From NCBI GenBank assembly GCA_021202275.1, contig JAJQDI010000021.1, positions 124,001 to 188,000 on the forward strand: a stretch of 64,000 bases of DNA, read 5' to 3'. The stretch is from Bacteroides sp. GTDB taxonomy: Bacteria > Bacteroidota > Bacteroidia > Bacteroidales > Bacteroidaceae. The notes below the pieces were generated by a model. That model made no database searches, was not told the DNA's origin, and worked only from the letters and a program-made list of their open reading frames with translations. Both the position numbers and the translations under genes were made by a program. Below are positions 44,365 to 53,402 of this stretch, piece after piece; positions within the stretch are counted from its first letter, which is position 1; every line of letters begins with the position of its first letter.

Positions 44365-46000
44365 TTACAAGAAACCATACTTGCGCAATTCTTCAACGCT
44401 CCAGCTATAGGGGCGGGCAGAATCGTAGTAATACATTTGTTTGGGTACAAATGTCTTGCAGGAGTAAAAAGTAGTAGAGGTACCATTTACTGTAGTACGC
44501 CCATTTACTAATATTTTTAATGCTACATTATCAGAGACCTTATAAGGATTTCCCACCAGATATACAGCCACTTTCGATATGCCCTGTACCTCATATTTGC
44601 GGTTAGGCCATAAATCACTGCGAGCCAGAAATGTCATGTTACTTGAACAGGCAGTTATGTCTGTGAGCGAATCGGTATACAATACCGTCTCTATAGTCCA
44701 TCTGTCGGAAATATATCCCATATCCGGATAAGAGCCAAAAGGCTGGGTATCATTATTATACTTTTTGTAAATAACAGGAGTGGCAGTCACGGTAAAAGTA
44801 TTTGCAACCCTAGGATTATATACAACCTGCACGTTTGACACTTCACGTTGTACCTGATAAAAGAACACCAGCTCATTTTGCGGGTATGCGGTATAGTCAG
44901 TCTTTATAAGGTCTGCAGTACTTCTTATTCTATACGAAGGCGCTGTTTCCAGATTCCATACCCCTAGATCCATGTCGGGAGAGCCCAATTTCAGGCCCGC
45001 TACAGGACTCACAATGCCAGATGAGGAATTTACCAGCGTTCCTTCCAGTGTGACAGTTCCATTGGTAGAAAAGTTCAGATCACTTGTTGTTTTTGAAGAT
45101 CCGAGCAACGAACCAAAAACTTTATAGAGTCCGGTAGAGATCAGCCCGGAGGCTGTCTTATCCAACAGACTGCCTCCAATGATACCGGCATATTTAATAG
45201 GTTTTTTTGATTCCTTTGGTCCGGTATTATCCAGTATCCACTGCTTGCCAGCCTCTCCTACTCCTGAAGCCAAGCCGTCAATAATACTGGATTTGTTCTG
45301 CGTACTTGTAATAATGGTACCTGAAGATTCGGACTTATATGCTCCTGTGAAATTTATGCGTGCATTGTTCATCGCAAAGGCCGATATATTTAATCTCTGG
45401 TTATGGCTATTCTCATCATACGCCAGTTCGGTCATAAAGCAATTCCATCCCAGATCAAACCCCTGCGGTTCGGTATTGGATGTCGAGGTAGCCAGGATCA
45501 CAGACTGAGGAGCCTGTCCATTGAGAGGTTCGGCAAAGTAAGAAGCAAAATTAAACAGTTTGGTGGGTGAAGAGGTAGAGAGTTGCCAGAATCCACAATT
45601 GTTTCCCTCCATTCTCTCGGCATAATAGAAGCCTTTTAATACGCCTGTGTTTACATTATACAAGAGCAGATAGTTGACATATCTGTCGGCAGGTGTCACC
45701 TCTACAGACTGATTTGTAAACTCGACAGTAGAATCCAGTACAGTCCATCCGTCTGCACTTTTGATGTCTTTCCTTATTTCCTCCGGAATGGCCGTATGGG
45801 CCGCATTTCCCCACGGAAGAATAACGGTTTCTCCGAAAGGGAGTATACACGTTGAACACTCATCCCACAACGCAAGAGAACGGGAAGTAATACCAGAAGA
45901 AGATACGCCGTCCCACAAATTTGTGTCTTCACGTTCACACCCTGTCATCAACAACAGGATGCAACAAACACTACTAAAGTAAATTGTCGTTTTTTTTCAT
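44365..46000 (-). pseudogene. Unknown large lipoprotein, frame shifted in A8 right after the start
   Basis: The long open frame ends at 44365 and begins inside a lipoprotein signal. The only suitable ATG is at 46000, followed by eight A (45990-45997). With seven A the protein reads MKKTTIYFSSVCCILLLMTGC, a perfect signal and lipobox, and the gene is exactly 545 codons. As written, translation stops after eight codons; a weak internal start (MLMTGC) would lose most of the signal. The mature protein (about 523 residues) is beta-rich, with a hydrophobic Gly/Ala segment at about 255-310 (ASGLISTGLYKVFGSLLG). I recognise no family. It starts 13 bp after the LRR gene, so the two form one unit. Confidence 0.7.
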
Positions 46001-46013
46001 AATCAATAAAAAA

Positions 46014-46892
46014 TTAATGTAACCCATAACCAGGTTGTTGATTATTTGTATAAAAGCCAAACTTCTTCCATTTATTCGTGTTTTTTACCCAGGCTGGGAT
46101 TTCACCTGATAGCTGATTCTTTTGCAGATTGGGAGGTAGGTTGAGATCATTATCTTTCCATATATCAAAAGGGAGTTCAGAGATGTTATTGCCTGTACAG
46201 TTGACCAATAGATCCGGTTTGAGTATCTGAACCGGGAATTTGCCGTATAATTTATTACGGATCAGATCCATCCTACGAAGTTTTTTCAATTTAGATAAAG
46301 AGCGTGGTATCCTGCCTGTGATCTGCGTGTCTACGATAGTCAGTTTTTCTAACTTCGATAGTTGTCCCAACTCTCCGGGCAATTCTCCTGACAACCGATT
46401 GTTACCCAAAGTAAGTGACTTGAGGTGTTTAAGTTTGCCTATCTCTTTCGGTAAAGAACCACTTACCTGGTTATATCCGATATAAAGCGTTTCCAGCTTT
46501 TTCAATTCTCCTATCCAGGGAGGAACAGGCCCGCTTAAGGTTCCTCCTCCCAGCCCGAGTACTTTCAATTCAGTCAGCTGCCTGAAATCTTCGGGAATCT
46601 GCCCACGAAAGTTGCCATAGTAGTTAAACTCCACAATCCGATATTCATTTTTTATACTATCCAGTTCAACAGTGACTCCACACCAGGTATGGATATCCTC
46701 CAGAACCCAGGGCTCTCCCCAGGGACCAATCTTATGATAAACCTGGATCATGGCTACACTGTCTTGTTTATTAAGGGAAGGAGCAGTCTCTATTAAAGTT
46801 TTTTCATGAGAGAGAGAATATGTGCAGTTGAAAAGAGTAAAAGAAACCCCATATACTGCTAAAGAAAGGAGAGATATACGTTTTAAGGTCAT
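46014..46892 (-). CDS. Exported leucine-rich-repeat protein
   Basis: A 292-residue protein with an N-terminal hydrophobic signal (MTLKRISLLSLAVYGVSFTL, then FNC). The Cys near residue 23 may be a lipid-attachment site. After a capping segment (HTWCGVTVELDS) come at least six plant-type LRRs with the GxIPxxLxxLxxLxxLxLxxNxLxG pattern: GQIPEDFRQLTEL, GPVPPWIGELKKL, GSLPKEIGKLKHL, GELPGELGQLSKL and GRIPRSLSKLKKL. The solenoid would bind a protein or glycan partner at the cell surface. It is the first gene of a unit with the unknown lipoprotein. The start at 46892 avoids a longer frame with no signal. Confidence 0.85.
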   Translation of the reverse strand: MTLKRISLLSLAVYGVSFTLFNCTYSLSHEKTLIETAPSLNKQDSVAMIQVYHKIGPWGEPWVLEDIHTWCGVTVELDSIKNEYRIVEFNYYGNFRGQIPEDFRQLTELKVLGLGGGTLSGPVPPWIGELKKLETLYIGYNQVSGSLPKEIGKLKHLKSLTLGNNRLSGELPGELGQLSKLEKLTIVDTQITGRIPRSLSKLKKLRRMDLIRNKLYGKFPVQILKPDLLVNCTGNNISELPFDIWKDNDLNLPPNLQKNQLSGEIPAWVKNTNKWKKFGFYTNNQQPGYGLH

Positions 46893-47086
46893 AATTAGTA
46901 AGGTTAAATAGTGAAACGGTTCATTTGTGTATACTACAAATATAACATCATCGGTACAAATAAACAAAGGTTCAGGTTATGTTAAAAAACACAGATTAAG
47001 AATTGTTCATCGTTTCCTTCTAAAACAGTTACATTCCTTACAGTTATTCCCATCCTTTGTTATCATACAGAACGGATAAATAAAAA

Positions 47087-47118
47087 AGAGATCGTTACAC
47101 AAAAAATGAAACGATCTC
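47087..47118 (-). terminator. Terminator of GH13 lipoprotein gene
   Basis: AGAGATCGTT (47087-47096) and AACGATCTCT (47109-47118) form a perfect 10-bp stem. On the minus strand it runs directly into T6. It closes the maltodextrin operon. Confidence 0.88.
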
Positions 47119-47138
47119 TCTGATATGAAAATATTTCT

Positions 47139-49430
47139 TTAGAAATTCACAAATAAACGATAATTATGTGCCGGTACTTCCACCAGTTCACTGGTATTGA
47201 TCTGCTCATTCTGCAGGTAATCGAACCAGACACCGGATCGGGGAAAAGATACCGCATACTTAATGGGCGTATCCGTGAAGTTCCCGACCACTACCATGGC
47301 TGCATGACCTGCATCGGAACTAAGAAAACGGCCACCTTCCCAGTCACTGGCACTTACTTTCCAGTCGAAAGTTACACCTGGTGTAAACAGTTCGGGATGC
47401 TTCTGACGGAAATTGATCAGTGTAGCATAAGTATCATATAATCCCTTCCGGTACTCATTACCCATATATTCCCATTTCAAGGGTTTCCGTCCCGTACGGC
47501 TATTCTCTTCAATGGAGATATCATATCCCATCTCACCAAATTGCCAGATCATCTTCGGACCGGGTACTGTAAAGAAAAAAGCAGCATTTGTTTCCAATTG
47601 GCTCATACGATCTTTCAGATTATCCTTCAGATCGTAATTGCCCCACTGAGTCTGTTTATAGGCCATACGTTCTTCGTCGTGACTCTCCATATAGCCTACC
47701 CAGCCACCGCCGGTGGCTGTCCAATTCGACTTCATCCTACTGAAGTCACTACTTTCCGGCCAGCCCATAGCAGATTGACAATAGGCATAATTCACGTTGC
47801 GCCACATCATCATACCAGCCTCTGCCAACTCGTTTTCTTCGTCATCATCGGCAAAATGCTCAAGGATCATACAAACATCGGAACTTACTTCGCGGATAGC
47901 CCCGTAATAATCCTTAAGGATAGCAATACGACTTTCATCTTTTTTACTTGCTGTTTGATCCGTGCTGCTGTTCTGAGTAAAACCTTTGGTCAAGTCAAAA
48001 CGGAATCCGTCGATATTATACTCTTTGATCAGGAATTGCAGGTTACGTTTGACAAACGTACGTACCAGTTCAGATTCATGATTGAAGTCGTGGAATACAC
48101 TGTATGGGTGGGGAGCATCCACGTTGAACCACGGATTGTTGGCAGCTGTCTTGTTATTACTGCTGTCCCAGTAAAGTTTGGCAAACGGATGGTTACCTGT
48201 AGCATGGTTATACACCACATCCAGGATCACAGCGATACCTTTTTCGTGACAGGCATCGATAAATTGCTTATACATCTCTTTGGTACCGTAAGCTTTGTCC
48301 AGAGCAAAGAAGAAACAGGGATTATAACCCCAGCTATCGTTACCGTCAAATTCCTGTACGGGCATCAGTTCAATGGCATTTATTCCCATATCTACCAGGT
48401 GATCCAGATGACCCAATGCTCCGTTGATATCTCCCGAATCGGAAAAGTCGCGGAACAGCATTTCATAGATCACCAACGCATGCGGATCTTCTACTTTGAA
48501 GTTGGGCACTTTCCAGTTGTAGTCCTCTTTCTGTGTACGGAACGTAGAGACAATGTCCGAAGTCTTACCCGAGGGGTATTCCCGCAGGTTGGGATAAGTA
48601 GAGGCAGATATATAGCTATCCAGCGGATCAAGCACTTTTTCAGTATAAGCATCAGCCAGACGTATCGATCCATCTGCCTTACTATAGACATAATACTGGA
48701 AAGCATATTCTGTCTGCGGATCAAGTCCGGTCAGTGTATACCACCAGCAACCGGTAGCATCGTCCCGCTTCATCTGATAATCATGCTGGAGTTTCCAGTC
48801 ATTGAAATCACCGATCACATAGGCGTAGTCTTTGTGATCTCCGTTCTTATCTTTGTCATACAGAACCAGGGTCACTGTTGAATTATCTATGATATTGATA
48901 CCATCGATCACTTCTGCGGAACGCGCTTCATAGGAGATCTCTCCGGGTGTAAACGTATTATCTGTTACAGAGATAATATAGTCCTCGTCTAGTCCCTTCT
49001 TTGTACTATCCGAACTACGGAACACCACTCCGATCTTATAGACATAATCATCCTCCGATACTCCGAACCAGGTACGTATATCGGGAGATAAGGTTATGCT
49101 CCAGACATTATCCGCCACACGGGTCATTTTACATTTATCTATATTTTCTTCCCATTCGGCAGGAACATATCTCCAGGAACCCTCTACCACTCCGATGTGT
49201 ACATATACATCTCCTTCATATCCGTAAAGTTCGGAAGTGGAAGATGCTTTGAAATAGATGGTTCCCTCTTTTTCGGCATCAAACTCGGTAGGGACCAGTG
49301 TGACACCATCCGGCAGTTCATCAACCGGTGGTACAGGTGGTTCAGGTTCCGGATTGTTATCATCCGAACAGCCCATAAAGAAAACGAACAGTAATAGAAT
49401 CCACCAGTTAAAAATCGGGCTACTCTTCAT
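47139..49430 (-). CDS. Surface GH13 alpha-amylase/pullulanase-like lipoprotein
   Basis: A 763-residue lipoprotein (signal ending VFFMGC). Residues about 45-150 are a starch-binding or SusE-like beta domain, and about 165-270 a CBM48-like domain (YVIGDFNDWKLQHDYQM). The GH13 barrel follows with IELMPVQEF, VVYNHATGNH, nucleophile Asp479 in DGFRFDLTKGF, acid/base Glu524 in ILEHFADD and Asp585 in ESHDEER. The tail is a beta domain. Layout and position match outer-surface amylases (SusG role) of Bacteroidota, although the domain order is nearer to pullulanase-type GH13. It is the last gene of the operon after a terminator-like hairpin. Confidence 0.9.
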   Translation of the reverse strand: MKSSPIFNWWILLLFVFFMGCSDDNNPEPEPPVPPVDELPDGVTLVPTEFDAEKEGTIYFKASSTSELYGYEGDVYVHIGVVEGSWRYVPAEWEENIDKCKMTRVADNVWSITLSPDIRTWFGVSEDDYVYKIGVVFRSSDSTKKGLDEDYIISVTDNTFTPGEISYEARSAEVIDGINIIDNSTVTLVLYDKDKNGDHKDYAYVIGDFNDWKLQHDYQMKRDDATGCWWYTLTGLDPQTEYAFQYYVYSKADGSIRLADAYTEKVLDPLDSYISASTYPNLREYPSGKTSDIVSTFRTQKEDYNWKVPNFKVEDPHALVIYEMLFRDFSDSGDINGALGHLDHLVDMGINAIELMPVQEFDGNDSWGYNPCFFFALDKAYGTKEMYKQFIDACHEKGIAVILDVVYNHATGNHPFAKLYWDSSNNKTAANNPWFNVDAPHPYSVFHDFNHESELVRTFVKRNLQFLIKEYNIDGFRFDLTKGFTQNSSTDQTASKKDESRIAILKDYYGAIREVSSDVCMILEHFADDDEENELAEAGMMMWRNVNYAYCQSAMGWPESSDFSRMKSNWTATGGGWVGYMESHDEERMAYKQTQWGNYDLKDNLKDRMSQLETNAAFFFTVPGPKMIWQFGEMGYDISIEENSRTGRKPLKWEYMGNEYRKGLYDTYATLINFRQKHPELFTPGVTFDWKVSASDWEGGRFLSSDAGHAAMVVVGNFTDTPIKYAVSFPRSGVWFDYLQNEQINTSELVEVPAHNYRLFVNF

Positions 49431-49453
49431 AATATATTTTATTTGTAATTAAA

Positions 49454-49479
49454 AAGGCCGCCTCTTAAAGGGCGGCCTT
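49454..49479 (-). terminator. Hairpin with T5 between susE-like gene and amylase gene
   Basis: AAGGCCGCC (49454-49462) and GGCGGCCTT (49471-49479) form a perfect 9-bp GC-rich stem followed on the minus strand by T5. As an intra-operon terminator it would reduce amylase transcripts relative to the binding proteins. Confidence 0.75.
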
Positions 49480-49503
49480 CCCATTTATTTAGTTATGATT
49501 CAG

Positions 49504-50628
49504 TTATTCGATACGTCCGGTATTATCACTGAAATTGAGATAAGCTCTTTGACCTTCTTCTACATTTACTCTTTCCTGATCACCGTCATTACCGCGATAC
49601 ACGATCTGATTATTAAATATCATAAACTCATACTTCCACCAGTTTCCAGCATCACCATCCACAATTACACACATACGCAACTCGTTGTTTGCTTTGAATA
49701 TAGGCGAAATAAACTCACCGTCGGCGGTAGCAGGCACGGTAAATTTATCAGCATCTTCAGAACCAACATTCCATCCTCCGGTAGAGGTTTCGCCTACCAG
49801 CCAGACATTCGGTTCATCGAACTCCACCACAGGAGTTTCGCCCTCTTCCACAGTGACAACCACCAAATACCAACCGGCTTTTCCTATTTTAATATTACCT
49901 CCCGCATCAGAAATCTGAGCAGTCTCAACAGAAAAAGATGCCTCACTATATCCGATACCATTTTCCCAGTTATCATATTCCGGGAAAAATTTTATTTCAT
50001 CCTCCGCATCAAAATATTGAATAGACCAGAACTTAGATGGATTTCCATTGACCATAACCATGGAAAATTTCACATTCTCCCAACCCCAATTCCATGGACT
50101 GCCAATTATATACATCGTAGGATCATCCGGAGGAGTCGGTGTTACTGCAACCGTTCCCACCAAATAAGGATCCGGAGCCATGACCGCTGAAGTGCCATCC
50201 AATATGTAAACATAGGTACGCACATATACAATTTGAGCCTCTTCAACCTTACCAAATAATGTTTTTACAGCTTCATCCAGACCCGTAGCATTTACCATAG
50301 CAACATTATCCTCAGTAGTAGTCGGCAGATCAACTACCTTTTCGAAGTCTTCGGTATCGGATACCTGGATACGGTATGTAACAGAAGACCCTTCTGCCAC
50401 TTCCGGAGTAGCAGTGGCTTTCAATGCTGTCAGAACATCATTCTCCAGATCCGCAATAGTAATAGCAGAAGTAAAATCTCCATCAAATGCAATTGTGAAT
50501 CCTGCAAAAGATTGTTTTTCCTCCTGTGGATACGCCTGAGGATCAGCTATATGTTTATTGTAATCTTCGTCACAGGCTGTGAGGCAGATCGCAAGCACTG
50601 CCATCACATATATACTGAACTTTTTCAT
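49504..50628 (-). CDS. SusE/SusF-like starch-binding lipoprotein (second copy)
   Basis: A 374-residue lipoprotein (signal ending AICLTAC). Residues about 25-165 are the Ig-like SusE domain (AEGSSVTYRIQVSDTEDF). Two related starch-binding modules follow, with MYIIGSPWNWGWENVKFSMV, FWSIQYFDAEDEIKFFPEYD and AGWYLVVVTVEEG (each quoted in part), then NVWLVGETSTGGWNVG. Aromatic Trp/Tyr side chains in these segments would stack on glucose units. The end (GDQERVNVEEGQRAYLNF) is nearly identical to that of the adjacent paralogue, so the two arose by duplication. It lies 18 bp after the first copy. Confidence 0.9.
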   Translation of the reverse strand: MKKFSIYVMAVLAICLTACDEDYNKHIADPQAYPQEEKQSFAGFTIAFDGDFTSAITIADLENDVLTALKATATPEVAEGSSVTYRIQVSDTEDFEKVVDLPTTTEDNVAMVNATGLDEAVKTLFGKVEEAQIVYVRTYVYILDGTSAVMAPDPYLVGTVAVTPTPPDDPTMYIIGSPWNWGWENVKFSMVMVNGNPSKFWSIQYFDAEDEIKFFPEYDNWENGIGYSEASFSVETAQISDAGGNIKIGKAGWYLVVVTVEEGETPVVEFDEPNVWLVGETSTGGWNVGSEDADKFTVPATADGEFISPIFKANNELRMCVIVDGDAGNWWKYEFMIFNNQIVYRGNDGDQERVNVEEGQRAYLNFSDNTGRIE

Positions 50629-50646
50629 ATTACTTCATTCTTTTAA

Positions 50647-51774
50647 TTAATCACCAATATAACCTGTACCCTCAGTGAAATTCAGATAAGCACGTTGTCC
50701 GACACCTACATTTACACGCTCCTGGTCACCACCATTTCCCCGATATTCAATCTTTCCATCGAAAATCATAAATTCGGTTTTCCACCACTCTATATCTTCC
50801 AGTTTGACACAAATTCTCATCTCACCTCCAGCAACGGTAAGAGGAGAAACAAACTCACCCAGCCCATTCGGTACAGTAAACTTACGGGCATCGTTAAATT
50901 CATCAAATCCACCACTCGGATCACCTGTAAGATACACATCCGGTTCTAGGAAATTCACTTCATATACATACTCACGACCTTCTATAGCAGTAGTGACCAC
51001 AACCAGATACCAACCCGGATTTCCGATCAAAATATTACCACCATCAGCTTCGGAAGCCGCGGTTAAAGCTAACGAAGTATCATCAATATTCGCACCAGAG
51101 AAGCCAAAGTCTTCACCCCAATCCGGAACAGGACTAAACTTGATCTCCGCCTTGTCACCAGCCTCTGTCAGTCCCAGGTATTGTATGGCCCAGAATTTAC
51201 CAGGAGTATCGTTTACAGGAACCATTTTAGTAGCACTAGTCCAACTCCAATTACCTGTTACATTACCAATAAGGTACATTTCTTCGGGCATCACCATAGA
51301 ATCCAATGCATAGTAGCATTTCACCTCGGGGAGTTCGATCACATTAGAGGTGATCTCTCCCTCTCCATTGGTCAAAGCCGCCGACAAACGTATATATACA
51401 GGAATAGTTATAGGGAACTCATCTTCATCTTTTTCCAACAGACCGGTCAGAGCAACTGCCATTTCCGAAGCACTAACCTCCATTCTGGCTGTAGTGTAAG
51501 TAGAAGGAAGAGTTTCGTATGTATCGAATCCTTCTGTCAGAGATACTTCAACAGCATATACTACCGCTGCCGTATACCCGTAGTCAGGTTGTGTACAGGT
51601 CAGAAGTACCGATTCGGTATTCTCCAAATCGTATATTCCACTCACATACGCAGGAGTATTCAGGACAAATTGGGTGGGCATCCGCAATGTAGGATTCGAA
51701 TCATTGTCATCGCTACAGGCCACAAAACAAAGCACCCCGGCCAGCAAGACCAATAAATTATATATCTTTTTCAT
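50647..51774 (-). CDS. SusE/SusF-like starch-binding lipoprotein (first copy)
   Basis: A 375-residue lipoprotein (signal ending AGVLCFVAC). Layout is as in its neighbour: SusE domain (about 30-165, YAVEVSLTEGFDTYETL), then two modules with MYLIGNVTGNWSWTSATKMV and FWAIQYLGLTEAGDKAEIKF, and GWYLVVVTTAIEG, DVYLTGDPSGGFDEF. It would bind maltooligosaccharides on the outer surface and hand them to SusC/SusD. The C-terminal block GGDQERVNVGVGQRAYLNF is shared with the second copy, but the middle parts have diverged. It lies 30 bp after susD. Confidence 0.9.
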   Translation of the reverse strand: MKKIYNLLVLLAGVLCFVACSDDNDSNPTLRMPTQFVLNTPAYVSGIYDLENTESVLLTCTQPDYGYTAAVVYAVEVSLTEGFDTYETLPSTYTTARMEVSASEMAVALTGLLEKDEDEFPITIPVYIRLSAALTNGEGEITSNVIELPEVKCYYALDSMVMPEEMYLIGNVTGNWSWTSATKMVPVNDTPGKFWAIQYLGLTEAGDKAEIKFSPVPDWGEDFGFSGANIDDTSLALTAASEADGGNILIGNPGWYLVVVTTAIEGREYVYEVNFLEPDVYLTGDPSGGFDEFNDARKFTVPNGLGEFVSPLTVAGGEMRICVKLEDIEWWKTEFMIFDGKIEYRGNGGDQERVNVGVGQRAYLNFTEGTGYIGD

Positions 51775-51804
51775 TATTCTTACAGTTTTAGTATGAATAT
51801 CCTA

Positions 51805-53376
51805 TTAATAACCCGGATTTTGTACCAGCTTTTCATTCGCATTCAGATCAGCCGCGGGAATCGGGCACAGATTGTAAATACTCGATACACTGGTACCTGT
51901 AGCACTGCCGCCTTTCCAATCCCAGAGATATTGAGTACCTGTAAAATATCCATAACGGATCAGGTCTGTACGACGGTGTGTTTCAAAATACAACTCACGG
52001 GATCTTTCGTCCAGTATTATATCCAGAGAAATGGTTGCCAATGGGGCTGCATTGGATCGGGCACGCAATTCGTTGATCACATTCAACGCGGTCTCAGATG
52101 ATCCTCCGCTCCGAAGCAGAGCTTCGGCATACGTCAGATAGGCCTCACCCACACGCATAAAAGGTATATCCAGATCTACCCAGACAGAGCTGTTGACAGC
52201 TCCACCATCTGCACGAAGATTGGTAAATTTAGCTACAGACAAACCATTGAGGAATTCATTCGGATTTTCGATAGGAAGTTCTCTTCCGATAGAGAAGAAC
52301 AGAGCACGATCATCACTGGCAGCAGCTACCATGCCATTTTCATCCACATCCATCGGAATATTTCCGTTCGGAAAGAATTTATTGATCAGCGCCTCACGCG
52401 AACGCACTCCGGCCCACTGTTCAGTAACTCCCCAGGGATTCATATCGTCTCTGTGAGTAGCTGCGATCAGGAACTGCGCACCTCCGTAACTGGTGGTATT
52501 GATTCCGTGATGGCGGATCGGAAGAATGATCTCCTGGCGGGCTTTGTTTACAGAGCCACTGCCATCGTTGTCCGACATAAACAAATAAGAATAGACAGGT
52601 GCCAGATCATAGGGAGAATCCATAACCGCTTTGGCATACGTAGCAGCCGCAGACCATTGGGCAGTACCTGTATATACTTCAGCATTCAGGTACAACCTGG
52701 AAAGCAGCAACCAGCAGGCTACTTTATCCGCGCGTCCGTAAGGAGCCTGCATCGGAGCATACATATCGTCTTCTATATCCAGCAATTCATTTTCTATGAA
52801 CTTATACAGATCAGCACGTTTGATCTGATCTGGCAGATCACTGGTAACGACTTCCGTAAACGGTACGTTTCCAAAGATATCCATCAGATAGAAAAAATTC
52901 ATAGCACGTATAAAACGGGCTTCCGCTCTTTGTCTAACAGTCTTCTCATCCGTAGCACCGTCTGTCATCTCTAGGAAATGATTGCAGAGAGTCACGTCGA
53001 AATTCAGACGGCCATACAATCCTTCCAACATACCGTGGGAAGCACTCCAACGGATAAAATTCATCTCCGCGACCCCGTCGTCTGTCCACGAACAGATGGT
53101 TTCGTCCGAGGGATACTGATTGACAGTAAAAACCAAACGGTAGAATGCCGAAGTACCTTCGTCTATTCCATCCACATCTCCTTTTCCGGCAGGTCCTTCC
53201 TGTCCGGTAAGTACCATGGTAGCATAAATCTTGGCGAATACACCATCCTGATCAAAATCCTGTACAATATTCGGATCAATCGGTTTTACATCCAGATCTC
53301 CCACACAGGAAGTCACCTGCAAAATAATTGCCAGCAGGGCAATGGGAAAAATTGACTTTATATATTTTGAATTCAT
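51805..53376 (-). CDS. susD: SusD/RagB-family lipoprotein of the maltodextrin locus
   Basis: A 523-residue lipoprotein (signal ending AIILQVTSC). It has the SusD helical repeats (QRAEARFIRAMNFFYLMDIFG, ADKVACWLLLSRLYLNAEVYTG), a surface loop region with EIILPIRHHGINTTSYGG that in starch-type SusD proteins lies near the sugar site, and the C-terminal YFETHRRTDLIRYG with ICPIPAADLNANEKLVQNPGY-type ending (here LCPIPAADLNAN). It caps the SusC channel and binds helical maltodextrin. The gene is 26 bp after susC. The symbol rests on family and on the alpha-glucan context. Confidence 0.93.
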   Translation of the reverse strand: MNSKYIKSIFPIALLAIILQVTSCVGDLDVKPIDPNIVQDFDQDGVFAKIYATMVLTGQEGPAGKGDVDGIDEGTSAFYRLVFTVNQYPSDETICSWTDDGVAEMNFIRWSASHGMLEGLYGRLNFDVTLCNHFLEMTDGATDEKTVRQRAEARFIRAMNFFYLMDIFGNVPFTEVVTSDLPDQIKRADLYKFIENELLDIEDDMYAPMQAPYGRADKVACWLLLSRLYLNAEVYTGTAQWSAAATYAKAVMDSPYDLAPVYSYLFMSDNDGSGSVNKARQEIILPIRHHGINTTSYGGAQFLIAATHRDDMNPWGVTEQWAGVRSREALINKFFPNGNIPMDVDENGMVAAASDDRALFFSIGRELPIENPNEFLNGLSVAKFTNLRADGGAVNSSVWVDLDIPFMRVGEAYLTYAEALLRSGGSSETALNVINELRARSNAAPLATISLDIILDERSRELYFETHRRTDLIRYGYFTGTQYLWDWKGGSATGTSVSSIYNLCPIPAADLNANEKLVQNPGY

Positions 53377-53402
53377 ATAAATCCTATATTAAATGGTTCA
53401 CA

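Noticed and set aside
47541..48881. Long plus-strand ORF (446 codons) as a gene
   Set aside because: It lies antisense inside the GH13 lipoprotein gene, has no domain or signal, and arises from the codon usage of the real gene.
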